In this document: one piece after another, positions 44,129-52,521 of the stretch | How positions within the stretch are numbered: the stretch's first letter is position 1 | Layout of the letters: each line of letters starts with the position of its first letter | NCBI RefSeq assembly: GCF_015330125.1 | Contig: NZ_JADDXR010000002.1 | Coordinates: 4,662,685 to 4,726,684, forward strand | Direction of reading: 5' to 3' | DNA from: Zobellia nedashkovskayae | GTDB lineage: Bacteria; Bacteroidota; Bacteroidia; Flavobacteriales; Flavobacteriaceae | Length of the DNA: 64,000 nucleotides | Made by a program: the position numbers and the translations under genes | Notes under the pieces: generated by a model | The model's input: only the letters and a program-made list of their open reading frames with translations | Databases searched by the model: none | Told to the model about the DNA's origin: nothing

Positions 44129-47100
44129 TTACTCAGGTTTATCTGCTCCTTTTTCTTTTAGAACAACAGTCTTCATTCCAGTAAGCGGAATGGTTCCTTC
44201 TTGTCCTTTGTCCGTATAGCTTGCGGTAATTACCATGACCTTATCATCTTTAGTTGGTTTAGGCACAATACTACCTGAAGCGGGAAGTGATTTCACCTTC
44301 TCTCCAGTATCGGCCAATGACATAATATACTCAACAACCTGTCTGGTTTCATCTTGTGTGATATTTGGATGAGCAGGCATTACTACCTCTCCCCAAACAC
44401 CGCCACCCCCGGCAACAATCTTCTTCTGCAAGTAGGACTTAGCTTTCTTATCGTTTTTGTATTTATCGGCTACAGCCTTATAATTTGGACCTATAGATGG
44501 GCTTGCCTCTTTGTGACAAGTTTTACAATCCATGCCTTGCGTTAGTGCTTTGCCCATAACGGCAGCAGAAACCTGCTGATGACCTAAAGACATGTTCTGT
44601 TCGTCAAAGCTTTCTAAATAATCTACGGATACAAAAATGTTCTCTGGATCAATAACATCACCATCGGCATCAGTAGCTTTTACTTCATACTTTACAGGAA
44701 CTCCTTTTTCAAAAATAGCGGTTCCTTCGTTTAGACTAATAGCCACTTCTGGTCTTGAGTTTCCTGCAACTACAGAAATCACATCACTCATTGTAGCATC
44801 ACCTTGAGCATCTTTGACCTCAACTGAAATTCTATACTCACCCGCAGTAGCAAACGTATGGCTAATTTGTGGTTCAGAGGTTTCTTTGGTTTCTCCATCA
44901 CCTAAATTCCATACATAAGAAATGGCATCATCTTCACGGTCTTTTGCATCTACTTTAGCGTTAACCGTAAGCGGTAATTTACCCGAAGTATGGTCTACAA
45001 TCATATCATCTATAACCGGTGGACGATTGCCTCCATTATATTCGATATAACTTAAAGCTGAATTCTCATTTTGGGTAAACCAACCACTACCATACTCTAA
45101 TAAATAGACTCTTCCATTCGGGCCCATTTCCATATCAATTAAACTATTCACTTTGATATCCGAAGCAAAAGGTTCCATTTTATTGAATGTACCGTCATCA
45201 AAGAAGGTTACGGCTTTCATCCATCCGCGCATCCAATCGTAAATAATAGTCTTACCATCAAAATACGAAGGCAACCCACCTCCATTAGGGTATAAATCTG
45301 AATAATACGTTGGTCCTGCCATAGCATTCCTACCACCTGAACCTACTTCTGGAAATTCTTTTGAGTCTACATAAGGATAATAGATATAAGCCCCTTTTGC
45401 AGGTGGAAGTTCACGAAGTCCCGTATTGTTCTTAGAATCGTTGATTGGCTTTTCCGGATCAAAAGTAATACCGCTTTCACCTGTTTCATAGTCGTAATCA
45501 ACATACGGTTTGTTATCCGCAATGAATAATGGCCAACCAAAGTTACCGGCTTCCGTAGCGCGGTTCATTTCATCGTAACCCCTTGGTCCACGTGTATCCA
45601 ACTTATCTTCACGAGCATCCGGTCCTACTTCTCCCCAATACAAGGCACTGTTCTTTTGATCAACTGAAATACGGTATGGGTTTCTATGTCCCATAGTATA
45701 AATCTCTGGACGCGTTTTTTCTGTCCCTTCAGCAAACAAATTGCCTGTAGGAATATCGTAACTACCATCTTCGTTTATTTTTAATCGAATAATTTTTCCT
45801 CTCAGATCATTAGTGTTTCCAGAAGCTCTACGCACATCATACTGCTCATGGCCCGGAATATCGTTTAACGGTGCAAAACCATTACTAACATACTTTACTC
45901 CTTTTTCGTTGAAAGGTGTAGAATTATCTCCTGTAGAAAGGTATAACAACTTGTCTGGCCCAAATGCAATAGAACCACCTGTATGACAACAAATTTCTCT
46001 TTGTGAATCCACATCTAAAATGACCTGCTCAGAAGCCAAATCAAAAACCCCATCCTTATATTGAAAACGAGATAAACGGTTTACCCATTTATCGCCTGTA
46101 GGGGAGTAATAAAGATAGATCCAGTTATTGGTAGCGAAATCAGGGTCTTTCTGAAGGCCCATTAAACCTTCCTCTGCATTTACACCCTTGGTATTCAAAG
46201 TTTTGTAATACACATCTAAGGACGCTATCTCTTTTAGCTCTTGGGTAGCATCACTATATAAGGCAATCTGACCGCGACGCTGTGCTATTAACACATCATT
46301 ATTAGGTAAAACGGCCATTTCCGTAGGCTCAAAAAACTCACCTACGCTTAACTGCTTCTTTGTAAAACGGTCAACATCTGGTGGTATTTGTGTAGTAGCT
46401 TTGGAATAATCTAAAACCTCATTCTTACCAATGGCATAATTAATACCACCTAGCAAATGTTTTAAGAAAAGGTCTTCTGAGAAAGTTTCATCTGTATGAC
46501 CAGCTCCTGTATAGAATGCTCTACCACCATCAAACTCATGGTACCATGCAAATGGGTGGTAATCTCCATTGGTTCCTCCTTCATATGTAGACTCATCTAC
46601 CGTCATCACCACGTGAACGTCTGGGTTCAACTTATTGTAATTGTATATTTCATCACTTCTATGCCAAACAGAGTCGGTAAAAAATTCCGTTGCACCAAAG
46701 TTTTTATCGGTTACAATAAAGTCCGCTTCTGGCGTACCTTTAGGGTGACTTCTGAATTGAGCTCCCACTAATTTTGTGTACCAACCCCAATCATATTCTG
46801 TGTCTGCCGCAGCGTGTACGCCAACGAAACCACCTCCTGCTTGAATGTATCTTTCAAAAGCAGCCTCTTGTTTAGCGTCCAAAACATTTAATGTGGTGCT
46901 CAAAAAGATGATGGCAGAATATTGTTTTAGATTCTCTTCATTAAAAAGCTCGGAGTTTTTTGTGCTATCTACCTCAAAGCCCTGCTCAACGCCAAGTTTC
47001 TGTATGGCAGCAATACCTGCCGGAATAGATTTGTGTTGCCAACCTACGGTTTTTGAAAAAACCAAAACTTTAGGCTTACCTTCTCTCTTGTGATTACTAT

Positions 47101-47161
47101 CGCCACAACTGGCAACAATCAGCCCTAATACTAGGACAAGTATGGATACTATTTTTTTCAT
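44129..47161 (-). CDS. Multidomain lipoprotein: ThuA, PQQ-type sugar dehydrogenase, PKD, cytochrome c
   Basis: A 1010-residue lipoprotein (Val-Ala-Ser-Cys19). From N to C: a ThuA-like glutamine-amidotransferase-fold domain (about 30-250: VLVFSKTVGWQHKSIPAGI, GGGFVGVHAAADTEYDWGWY); a glucose/sorbosone dehydrogenase-type propeller (about 270-690: RRGQIALYSD, EEGLMGLQKDPDFA, ICCHTGGSIAFGPDKLLYLSTGDN, RNPYRISVD); a PKD domain (about 725-805: SYVWNLGDGETKETSEPQISHTF); and a cytochrome c with CKTCH at 879-883 (PAHPNITQ Met/His region behind). It likely oxidises a sugar derivative and passes electrons via its own heme at the outer membrane. Such fusions are known in Bacteroidota and Planctomycetes; the substrate is unknown. 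PQQ use is by family analogy. Confidence 0.9.
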   Translation of the reverse strand: MKKIVSILVLVLGLIVASCGDSNHKREGKPKVLVFSKTVGWQHKSIPAGIAAIQKLGVEQGFEVDSTKNSELFNEENLKQYSAIIFLSTTLNVLDAKQEAAFERYIQAGGGFVGVHAAADTEYDWGWYTKLVGAQFRSHPKGTPEADFIVTDKNFGATEFFTDSVWHRSDEIYNYNKLNPDVHVVMTVDESTYEGGTNGDYHPFAWYHEFDGGRAFYTGAGHTDETFSEDLFLKHLLGGINYAIGKNEVLDYSKATTQIPPDVDRFTKKQLSVGEFFEPTEMAVLPNNDVLIAQRRGQIALYSDATQELKEIASLDVYYKTLNTKGVNAEEGLMGLQKDPDFATNNWIYLYYSPTGDKWVNRLSRFQYKDGVFDLASEQVILDVDSQREICCHTGGSIAFGPDKLLYLSTGDNSTPFNEKGVKYVSNGFAPLNDIPGHEQYDVRRASGNTNDLRGKIIRLKINEDGSYDIPTGNLFAEGTEKTRPEIYTMGHRNPYRISVDQKNSALYWGEVGPDAREDKLDTRGPRGYDEMNRATEAGNFGWPLFIADNKPYVDYDYETGESGITFDPEKPINDSKNNTGLRELPPAKGAYIYYPYVDSKEFPEVGSGGRNAMAGPTYYSDLYPNGGGLPSYFDGKTIIYDWMRGWMKAVTFFDDGTFNKMEPFASDIKVNSLIDMEMGPNGRVYLLEYGSGWFTQNENSALSYIEYNGGNRPPVIDDMIVDHTSGKLPLTVNAKVDAKDREDDAISYVWNLGDGETKETSEPQISHTFATAGEYRISVEVKDAQGDATMSDVISVVAGNSRPEVAISLNEGTAIFEKGVPVKYEVKATDADGDVIDPENIFVSVDYLESFDEQNMSLGHQQVSAAVMGKALTQGMDCKTCHKEASPSIGPNYKAVADKYKNDKKAKSYLQKKIVAGGGGVWGEVVMPAHPNITQDETRQVVEYIMSLADTGEKVKSLPASGSIVPKPTKDDKVMVITASYTDKGQEGTIPLTGMKTVVLKEKGADKPE

Positions 47162-47339
47162 AAATGAAATGCTTGACTTATTTGGTTTAGTTTGAAAACA
47201 AGTTTTAAATGTAATGATTAGCTATCGAATCGCCCAAAATGTAGCGTCAGAAATACCATTTTGGGAAAATATTAATATACTTTGACCATGAATTTATCAT
47301 AACTTGAAAATTCAGAAGACTTTCAAATACAAATTATCG

Positions 47340-47933
47340 ATGAACGACGAGCATGCATATTGGACGGAACGTTATAAAGAAAACAAAACGGGTTGGGATA
47401 TTGGCTACCCTTCTACTCCAATCAAAGAATACATAGATCAGCTTACGGACAAGAATATTTCTATTTTAATACCGGGTGCTGGTAACGCCTACGAGGCAGA
47501 GTATTTATGGAACAAAGGATTTAAAAATGTTCATGTTATGGATATTTCAGAAATCCCATTACAACACTTTCAAAAGAGAATTCCAGATTTTCCTAAAGAA
47601 CAATTATTACAGGAAAATTTCTTTGAGCACAATAACCAATACGACCTTATTTTTGAGCAAACCTTTTTCTGCTCTTTCGTACCCACCGCCAAAAACCGAA
47701 GCACATATGCCCAACAAATGGCAAATCTACTAAAGCCTGGCGGCAAGCTTGTAGGTCTTTGGTTTAATATTCCACTAACGGGTGATATGGTAAAACGTCC
47801 TTTTGGAGGTTCTAAGGAATTATATCTTAATTATCTAAATCCGCATTTTAGTACAACCACTTTTTCAAGTTCCTATAATTCTATTCCACCACGCAAAGAC
47901 AACGAACTTTTTGGAATTTTTCTCAAGAAATAG
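47340..47933 (+). CDS. TPMT-family SAM methyltransferase
   Basis: A 197-residue cytosolic methyltransferase of the thiopurine methyltransferase (TPMT) family. I place the start at the ATG 47340, since the 12 codons before it begin with TTG and are not conserved-looking. Motifs: YWTERYKENKTGWDIGYPSTP at the N-terminus (the TPMT entry motif), ILIPGAGNAYEAEYL as the SAM-binding loop, VMDISEIPLQHFQKRIP, and the FEQTFFCSFVP active-site strand. Bacterial relatives methylate thiols, selenium or tellurium compounds, so detoxification is plausible; the substrate is not fixed. It diverges from the ThuA lipoprotein gene. Confidence 0.87.
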   Translation: MNDEHAYWTERYKENKTGWDIGYPSTPIKEYIDQLTDKNISILIPGAGNAYEAEYLWNKGFKNVHVMDISEIPLQHFQKRIPDFPKEQLLQENFFEHNNQYDLIFEQTFFCSFVPTAKNRSTYAQQMANLLKPGGKLVGLWFNIPLTGDMVKRPFGGSKELYLNYLNPHFSTTTFSSSYNSIPPRKDNELFGIFLKK

Positions 47934-48022
47934 AAAGTATTCTATTTTCTTATCCGCAGGTGTTTATTAACTAAATATTATCATTTTGGTCGCAATATAT
48001 TTCTTCAAAAGAAAAAAGAAAG

Positions 48023-48030
48023 TATTTTTG
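48023..48030 (+). promoter_or_regulatory. -7-like element directly at the start of the Cys-rich gene
   Basis: TATTTTTG matches TAnnTTTG and ends 4 bases before the GTG codon at 48035. If used, transcription would begin at or next to the start codon, giving a leaderless message. No clear -33 box is visible, so this is a weak call. Confidence 0.3.
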
Positions 48031-48034
48031 CGAT

Positions 48035-48412
48035 GTGAAGCAATGCGTAATACTTTTTGTAGCATTTATAATGATGGTCAAACCTCTTTGGCCAGTGGCG
48101 GAGTATATCGCCAACTATACCTATATCAAAAATGTATTATGTGAGAATAGAGATAAACCCATGCTTAACTGCGACGGTAAATGCTATCTTGCCAAGCAAC
48201 TTGCCAAAGAATCAGAGGAGAACAGTAAAAACCCTTTTGGAGAAAAGAGTTCTAAAATAGAAATGCAGACGACTGTATTTTTCCAGTCCCTTTTGCAATT
48301 AGATTTCAATGTTGAAAATATTGACGTCCATAAAGGAAATTACAAAATACCACAAAATTTAGTCTCGCTTCTACTTACAGCAGACATTTCCCATCCGCCT
48401 GAATTAGCATAG
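48035..48412 (+). CDS. Small Cys-rich membrane-anchored protein of the copper module
   Basis: A 125-residue protein with GTG start and one N-terminal hydrophobic segment (about 5-22), then a Tyr-rich periplasmic part with the motif Cys36...Cys46-Asp-Gly-Lys-Cys50-Tyr-Leu-Ala-Lys-Gln-Leu. The Cys-Asp/Asn-Gly-Lys-Cys-Tyr-Leu pattern is recurrent in uncharacterised Bacteroidota proteins that lie beside copper or iron genes, so metal binding is a reasonable but unproven guess. It precedes MbnP by 207 bases. The conserved Lys-Glu-Ser segment and PEL C-terminus give no further hint. A leaderless transcript is possible from the upstream element. Confidence 0.7.
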   Translation: MKQCVILFVAFIMMVKPLWPVAEYIANYTYIKNVLCENRDKPMLNCDGKCYLAKQLAKESEENSKNPFGEKSSKIEMQTTVFFQSLLQLDFNVENIDVHKGNYKIPQNLVSLLLTADISHPPELA

Positions 48413-48619
48413 TATTTCTCTATGTTAGCTTGTCTACATTGTTCCTTTTATGGTACCTGACAGGCAAATTTCCCTAAAAAAACTATGATAATCTTATCTT
48501 TTAATTAGGTAAGCACTTATCGCATAAATAATATCCAAAAAACAATTGGATCTGATATACCTGAATAGCAATAAAATAAATGCTTTTAGGTTCGTGATCT
48601 GAGAATAAAATATTTACTG

Positions 48620-49423
48620 ATGAAAAATTCTTTATTAGCTCTTTCCGCTGTATTCGCTCTTTTTATGACCTCTTGCTCAAACGATGATGATGCAACTAGC
48701 GAAGAAACCCTAACTGGAAGTGGAGAAATTTCCCTAACCTATGATAATGGCTTTAATGGCAACGACTTGGTTTTAGGAACTGCAAACGCAGCTAATGCCA
48801 ATGGTGAAACAATAACTATAAACCGTTTTAATTATATCATAAGTAACATTAGACTTGTTAATAAAGATGGTGAAGAATTTGTTTATGCTAAAGATGATAG
48901 CTATTTCATCATCAATCAAGAAAATGAGGAAGACCAAGTAGCTCTTGCAGATGTTCCTGCCGGTGAGTATACTACATTAAAGTTCGGAGTTGGTGTTGAT
49001 CAAGAAAAATACCTACAAGGTGCTGAAGGCCAAGGTGATTTTCTAACGCTTGCAGAAGAAAACAACATGATGTGGGCATGGCAAGCAGGTTATAAGTTTT
49101 TAAACTTTGAGGGTACATTTACATCTGCAACCATAACAGAAGCTACGGAGTTCAAAATTCACATGGGCAGCCACGGGTCAAGTCTTGACAATTACAAAGA
49201 AGTTACTTTGGAATTACCAGAAAACGTTGTTGTTGGAGATGGTATTGATTCTAACATTCACTTAAAAATCGATGCTTCTAAAATATTAGCAGGAGCTACT
49301 ACTAATATTGAACTTACTGAAAAGTCTGTAATCATGGTAGACGCCGAAAAATCTCCTCAGATTGCGGTTAATACTTCTGAGATGTTTGTAGTAGACCACG
49401 TTCATAATGGTAACGGTCACTAA
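48620..49423 (+). CDS. MbnP-family copper-associated lipoprotein
   Basis: A 267-residue lipoprotein (Met-Thr-Ser-Cys19) with a single MbnP domain. Diagnostic stretches are INRFNYIISNIRLVNKDGEEF near 67-88, DVPAGEYTTLKFGVGVD near 111-127, MMWAWQAGYKFLNFEG at 150-165 (Trp152, Trp154) and KIHMGSHG at 179-186. The C-terminus is His-rich (HVHNGNGH). In Methylosinus, MbnP is a periplasmic copper-binding protein whose Trp is oxidised by its diheme partner MbnH; that partner is encoded next door. No methanobactin peptide or biosynthesis genes are in the window, so here the pair would act without it. Confidence 0.88.
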   Translation: MKNSLLALSAVFALFMTSCSNDDDATSEETLTGSGEISLTYDNGFNGNDLVLGTANAANANGETITINRFNYIISNIRLVNKDGEEFVYAKDDSYFIINQENEEDQVALADVPAGEYTTLKFGVGVDQEKYLQGAEGQGDFLTLAEENNMMWAWQAGYKFLNFEGTFTSATITEATEFKIHMGSHGSSLDNYKEVTLELPENVVVGDGIDSNIHLKIDASKILAGATTNIELTEKSVIMVDAEKSPQIAVNTSEMFVVDHVHNGNGH

Positions 49424-49451
49424 TTACAATTGCCATACATCTACAATAATT

Positions 49452-49480
49452 GACGACCGGCTTCACAAAAGTCGGTTGTC
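49452..49480 (+). other. Hairpin in the MbnP-MbnH gap, no T-run
   Basis: GACGACCGGCT at 49452-49462 pairs with AGTCGGTTGTC at 49470-49480 (11 bp, two G-T wobbles). The lack of a T-run argues against a terminator; it may stabilise or process the shared message and adjust MbnP to MbnH levels. Confidence 0.5.
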
Positions 49481-49494
49481 ATAATTAGATTAAA

Positions 49495-50541
49495 ATGCTT
49501 AAAGCAACCCTATATACGGCACTTCTATCGCTGGTTTTTTGGTCCTGTAATTCTTCTGATGATACATATGAAACCATAAATGAACCTTTAGAATTTTCTG
49601 TGCCTTCTAATTTCCCAGATGCTGTTTATAACCTGGAGGCAAATCCGCCAACAACTATAGGTTTTGAGCTTGGTAAAAAGCTTTTTTACGACGGTCGCCT
49701 TTCTAGTAATGGATTTATTTCTTGTGGTTTTTGTCATGAACAACGCACTGCATTTACACATCACGGTCACCAATTTAGCCATGGTATTGATGATTTGGAA
49801 GGGGTTAGAAATACACCTGCCATTCAAAATGCAGCATTCATGAAAGAATTTGCGTGGGATGGAGCAACGAATCATTTGGACCTCTTTCCTATTATTCCCA
49901 TTACCAACGAGGTAGAAATGGGCGAAACGGTAAGCGGTGTACTTGCTAAAATTAAAAGTGATGAGGAATATCAAAACTTGTTTGCTTCTGCCTTTGAAGA
50001 TGGCGAAGTCAACAATGAGAATTTCTTAAAAGCCCTTGCTCAATTTATGGTAATGATGGTTTCCGCAGATTCTAAATATGACAAATACGTGCGTCAGGAA
50101 GAAGGCGGAACGTTTACCGATGAAGAAAAAGAAGGCTTTGCTGTTTTTACAAACAAATGCGCCTCTTGTCATACCTCAGATCTTTTTAGCGATGACGCTT
50201 TTAGAAATAATGGTCTAGCTCCAAACCCTTCTCTTAATGATATAGGTAGAGAAGAAGTAAGTGGAGATGCTGCTGACCGCCACAAGTTTAAAGTACCCAG
50301 CTTAAGAAATGTTGAGCTTACCGCTCCTTACATGCACGATGGTAGGTTTGGCACTTTAGAGGCCGTACTTGATTTTTATAGCAATTCAGTTACGGACTCC
50401 CCTACTTTAGACCCCATTTTAAATCAAGATGGTGAATTAGGAATTGCCCTAACTGATAATGAAAAAACTACGTTACTGGCCTTTTTGGGCACATTAACAG
50501 ATGAAACTTATATAAATGACGAAAGATTTGCAGAATATTAG
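49495..50541 (+). CDS. Diheme cytochrome c peroxidase of the MauG/MbnH type
   Basis: A 348-residue lipoprotein (Trp-Ser-Cys18) with two c-type heme motifs, Cys77-Gly-Phe-Cys80-His81 and Cys222-Ala-Ser-Cys225-His226, and the family features GKKLFYDGRLSSNGFISC, RNTPAIQNAAF and LRNVELTAPYMHDGRFGTLEAVLDFY. It belongs to the bacterial cytochrome c peroxidase/MauG superfamily. Placed directly behind MbnP, it matches the MbnH role, in which the high-valent diheme enzyme oxidises a Trp of MbnP; ordinary peroxidase activity remains possible. It ends one base before the barrel-protein ATG. Confidence 0.9.
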   Translation: MLKATLYTALLSLVFWSCNSSDDTYETINEPLEFSVPSNFPDAVYNLEANPPTTIGFELGKKLFYDGRLSSNGFISCGFCHEQRTAFTHHGHQFSHGIDDLEGVRNTPAIQNAAFMKEFAWDGATNHLDLFPIIPITNEVEMGETVSGVLAKIKSDEEYQNLFASAFEDGEVNNENFLKALAQFMVMMVSADSKYDKYVRQEEGGTFTDEEKEGFAVFTNKCASCHTSDLFSDDAFRNNGLAPNPSLNDIGREEVSGDAADRHKFKVPSLRNVELTAPYMHDGRFGTLEAVLDFYSNSVTDSPTLDPILNQDGELGIALTDNEKTTLLAFLGTLTDETYINDERFAEY

Positions 50542-50542
50542 A

Positions 50543-51535
50543 ATGCTATTTAGGCTTATAGCCATAATAGGTATAAGTCTCAACACCGCGCTTTCTTATG
50601 GAAATGACAAAGCAAAAGCGTCTGTACCAGACCCAATTGATTGTTCAAAATTACTGTATTACAATAGTGAGTATTTTGATTTTTGCGATACGTGTGGTTG
50701 TGGAAGTAGTGGCGGTAGCATGGGGTATGGCACCGGATTAAATAATAATTTTATAGGCGTACGTTATATTGGTCAAGAGTACCGTTCTCGTGATGGAATT
50801 TTTGCAGACTCTCCTTGGATTACCGAAAACTTCAATACCGTACAGGCTTGGGCCAATATACCTGTTACTAAAAGAGTTATTCTAAATGTTATAGTTCCTT
50901 ATCAATTTCACAACAGAATATTACCGGATAATACAGAACAGAACATTAATGGTATTGGTGATATTAGTGTACTTGGTTACTATAATTTAATCAAAGCTAG
51001 ACCAGATAGCGTTGTAACCATAAAACCTCAACATTTTCTGCAATTAGGAGGAGGAATTAAAATGCCAACGGGTAAATATGACAAGGATAACAACGAAGGA
51101 AGTGTAAACCCAAGTTTCCAATTAGGCAATGGTAGTTGGGACTATGTTCTTGCCATGAATTATGGGTTTACCTATAGAAACTGGGGAATTAGCTCTATGG
51201 TAAATTATACTATCAAAACTAAAAATCCAAAAAATTATCAATTTGGAAACCAATTGAACTTGGGAATCAATGCTTTTAAAACCTATTTTTTAGGCGATGT
51301 TTCATTAACCCCGATAATTGGAATTGCGGAAGAAATTTATGGTACTAACGAAGAACTAGGTTTTGAAGTAGCAGATACCAAAGGTGATATTTTCTTGGGA
51401 AAATTAAGTGTAGAGGCAAGTTATAATAGGTATGCATTAGGTTTGACCGGAATGCTCCCGATTAGTCAAAATTTAAATAGCGATAAAGTAGAACTCCGTA
51501 ATAGACTATCAGTCTACGTAAATATAAATTTATAG
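50543..51535 (+). CDS. Cys-rich outer-membrane beta-barrel of the MbnP/MbnH unit
   Basis: A 330-residue exported protein read from ATG 50543, one base after the MbnH stop; a longer frame opens at 50516 inside MbnH but would mask the signal peptide (LFRLIAIIGISLNTALS). After the signal come Cys34 and the dense motif Cys48-Asp-Thr-Cys51-Gly-Cys53-Gly-Ser-Ser-Gly-Gly, then repeated amphipathic strands (GVRYIGQEYRS, QAWANIPVTKRVILNVIVPYQF, LQLGGGIKMPTGKYD) ending in an aromatic-free NINL, as in transporter-like outer-membrane barrels. The Cys cluster may bind copper. Coupling to MbnH suggests a copper-linked role at the outer membrane; that is inference. Confidence 0.82.
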   Translation: MLFRLIAIIGISLNTALSYGNDKAKASVPDPIDCSKLLYYNSEYFDFCDTCGCGSSGGSMGYGTGLNNNFIGVRYIGQEYRSRDGIFADSPWITENFNTVQAWANIPVTKRVILNVIVPYQFHNRILPDNTEQNINGIGDISVLGYYNLIKARPDSVVTIKPQHFLQLGGGIKMPTGKYDKDNNEGSVNPSFQLGNGSWDYVLAMNYGFTYRNWGISSMVNYTIKTKNPKNYQFGNQLNLGINAFKTYFLGDVSLTPIIGIAEEIYGTNEELGFEVADTKGDIFLGKLSVEASYNRYALGLTGMLPISQNLNSDKVELRNRLSVYVNINL

Positions 51536-51552
51536 CGTACCGCTTTTTATGA

Positions 51553-51601
51553 AAGTCCTGTTTTCAATGTTTGATAGTCATTGGGAGCAGGGCTTTTTTT
51601 T
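51553..51601 (+). terminator. Terminator after the MbnP/MbnH/barrel genes
   Basis: Two-part stem: AAGTCCTG with CAGGGCTT (51553-51560 and 51588-51595, one G-T pair) and, inside an interior loop, CAATG with CATTG. It runs into eight T. Confidence 0.8.
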
Positions 51602-51787
51602 GTTTCTACTATTTAAAAGAAATATCGAAAAGGAATTTATCACTAAAAACCAACTGGAAATTACGTCAAACTTACCCGTCATTAACAGCCTTTTGTGAAG
51701 TATGATTTAAAGTTTTTGGTATATTTAGGGCTTTACCAATGTTGATTCAACTTGTTTTCTTAAAAAAAACGAAATCCCTAAATTTTA

Positions 51788-52483
51788 ATGAAGAAAATTC
51801 TACTAGGTCTAATATTTCTATGTTCTATTTTAACCTATGCCCAAGATTCTGGCGAAAATAGCCTTGGTACTTGGCATATGTATTTTGGTACTAACAAAGT
51901 TTCGGATAAATTCAGTATCCATACGGAAGGTCAGCTACGTTATTATGAACAAGCCGATAATTTTAATCAGCTTTTGCTACGTACCGGCCTCAATTATCAT
52001 ATCAATCCAGACGCCATAGTCACCATGGGCTACGGTTACATAACTACAGATGGTACCTTTGAAGAATTTCCCGGTGAGGCCAATTCAAGAGAACACCGCA
52101 TTTTTGAACAGCTCATCCTTAAAAACAAAGTATGGGAATTTTTATTTGAACACCGTTACAGATTAGAACAACGCTTTCTAGATTTTGGGGAGACCACGGA
52201 AACACAACATCGCGCCAGATACAGAATCCAGGTAACGCTACCGTTAACCGATATCTTCTTCTTGAATTTCTATGATGAGATTTTCTTAAACCTACAAGAT
52301 GACGTTTTTGGACAGAATAGGTTATATGCCGCACTTGGAGTAAATGTAACCGACAACCTAAGCGTACAGGCCGGTTATCTAAAAAATCATTTTCCTTCAG
52401 CAAATTTTGATCGTTTGCAGATAGGTGTCACCTATAATCCCGACCTAAGAGGTATATTCAAAAAGAATGATAGCGGCAGTTAA
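51788..52483 (+). CDS. DUF2490 outer-membrane barrel protein
   Basis: A 231-residue exported protein (signal peptide to about Ala18-Gln19) with the DUF2490 pattern GTWHMYFGTNKVSDKFSIHTEGQLRYYEQADNFNQLLLRTGLNYHI, the conserved EHRIFEQLILKNKVWEFLFEHRYRLEQRF and ARYRIQVTLPL, and a C-terminal strand VQAGYLKNHF...RLQIGVTYN. It is predicted to be a small outer-membrane barrel of unknown function. It is monocistronic, with a 250-base gap upstream beyond the terminator. Confidence 0.88.
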   Translation: MKKILLGLIFLCSILTYAQDSGENSLGTWHMYFGTNKVSDKFSIHTEGQLRYYEQADNFNQLLLRTGLNYHINPDAIVTMGYGYITTDGTFEEFPGEANSREHRIFEQLILKNKVWEFLFEHRYRLEQRFLDFGETTETQHRARYRIQVTLPLTDIFFLNFYDEIFLNLQDDVFGQNRLYAALGVNVTDNLSVQAGYLKNHFPSANFDRLQIGVTYNPDLRGIFKKNDSGS

Positions 52484-52521
52484 TAGTAACTCTCATAACT
52501 ATCTAATTAAAACCGGCACTC

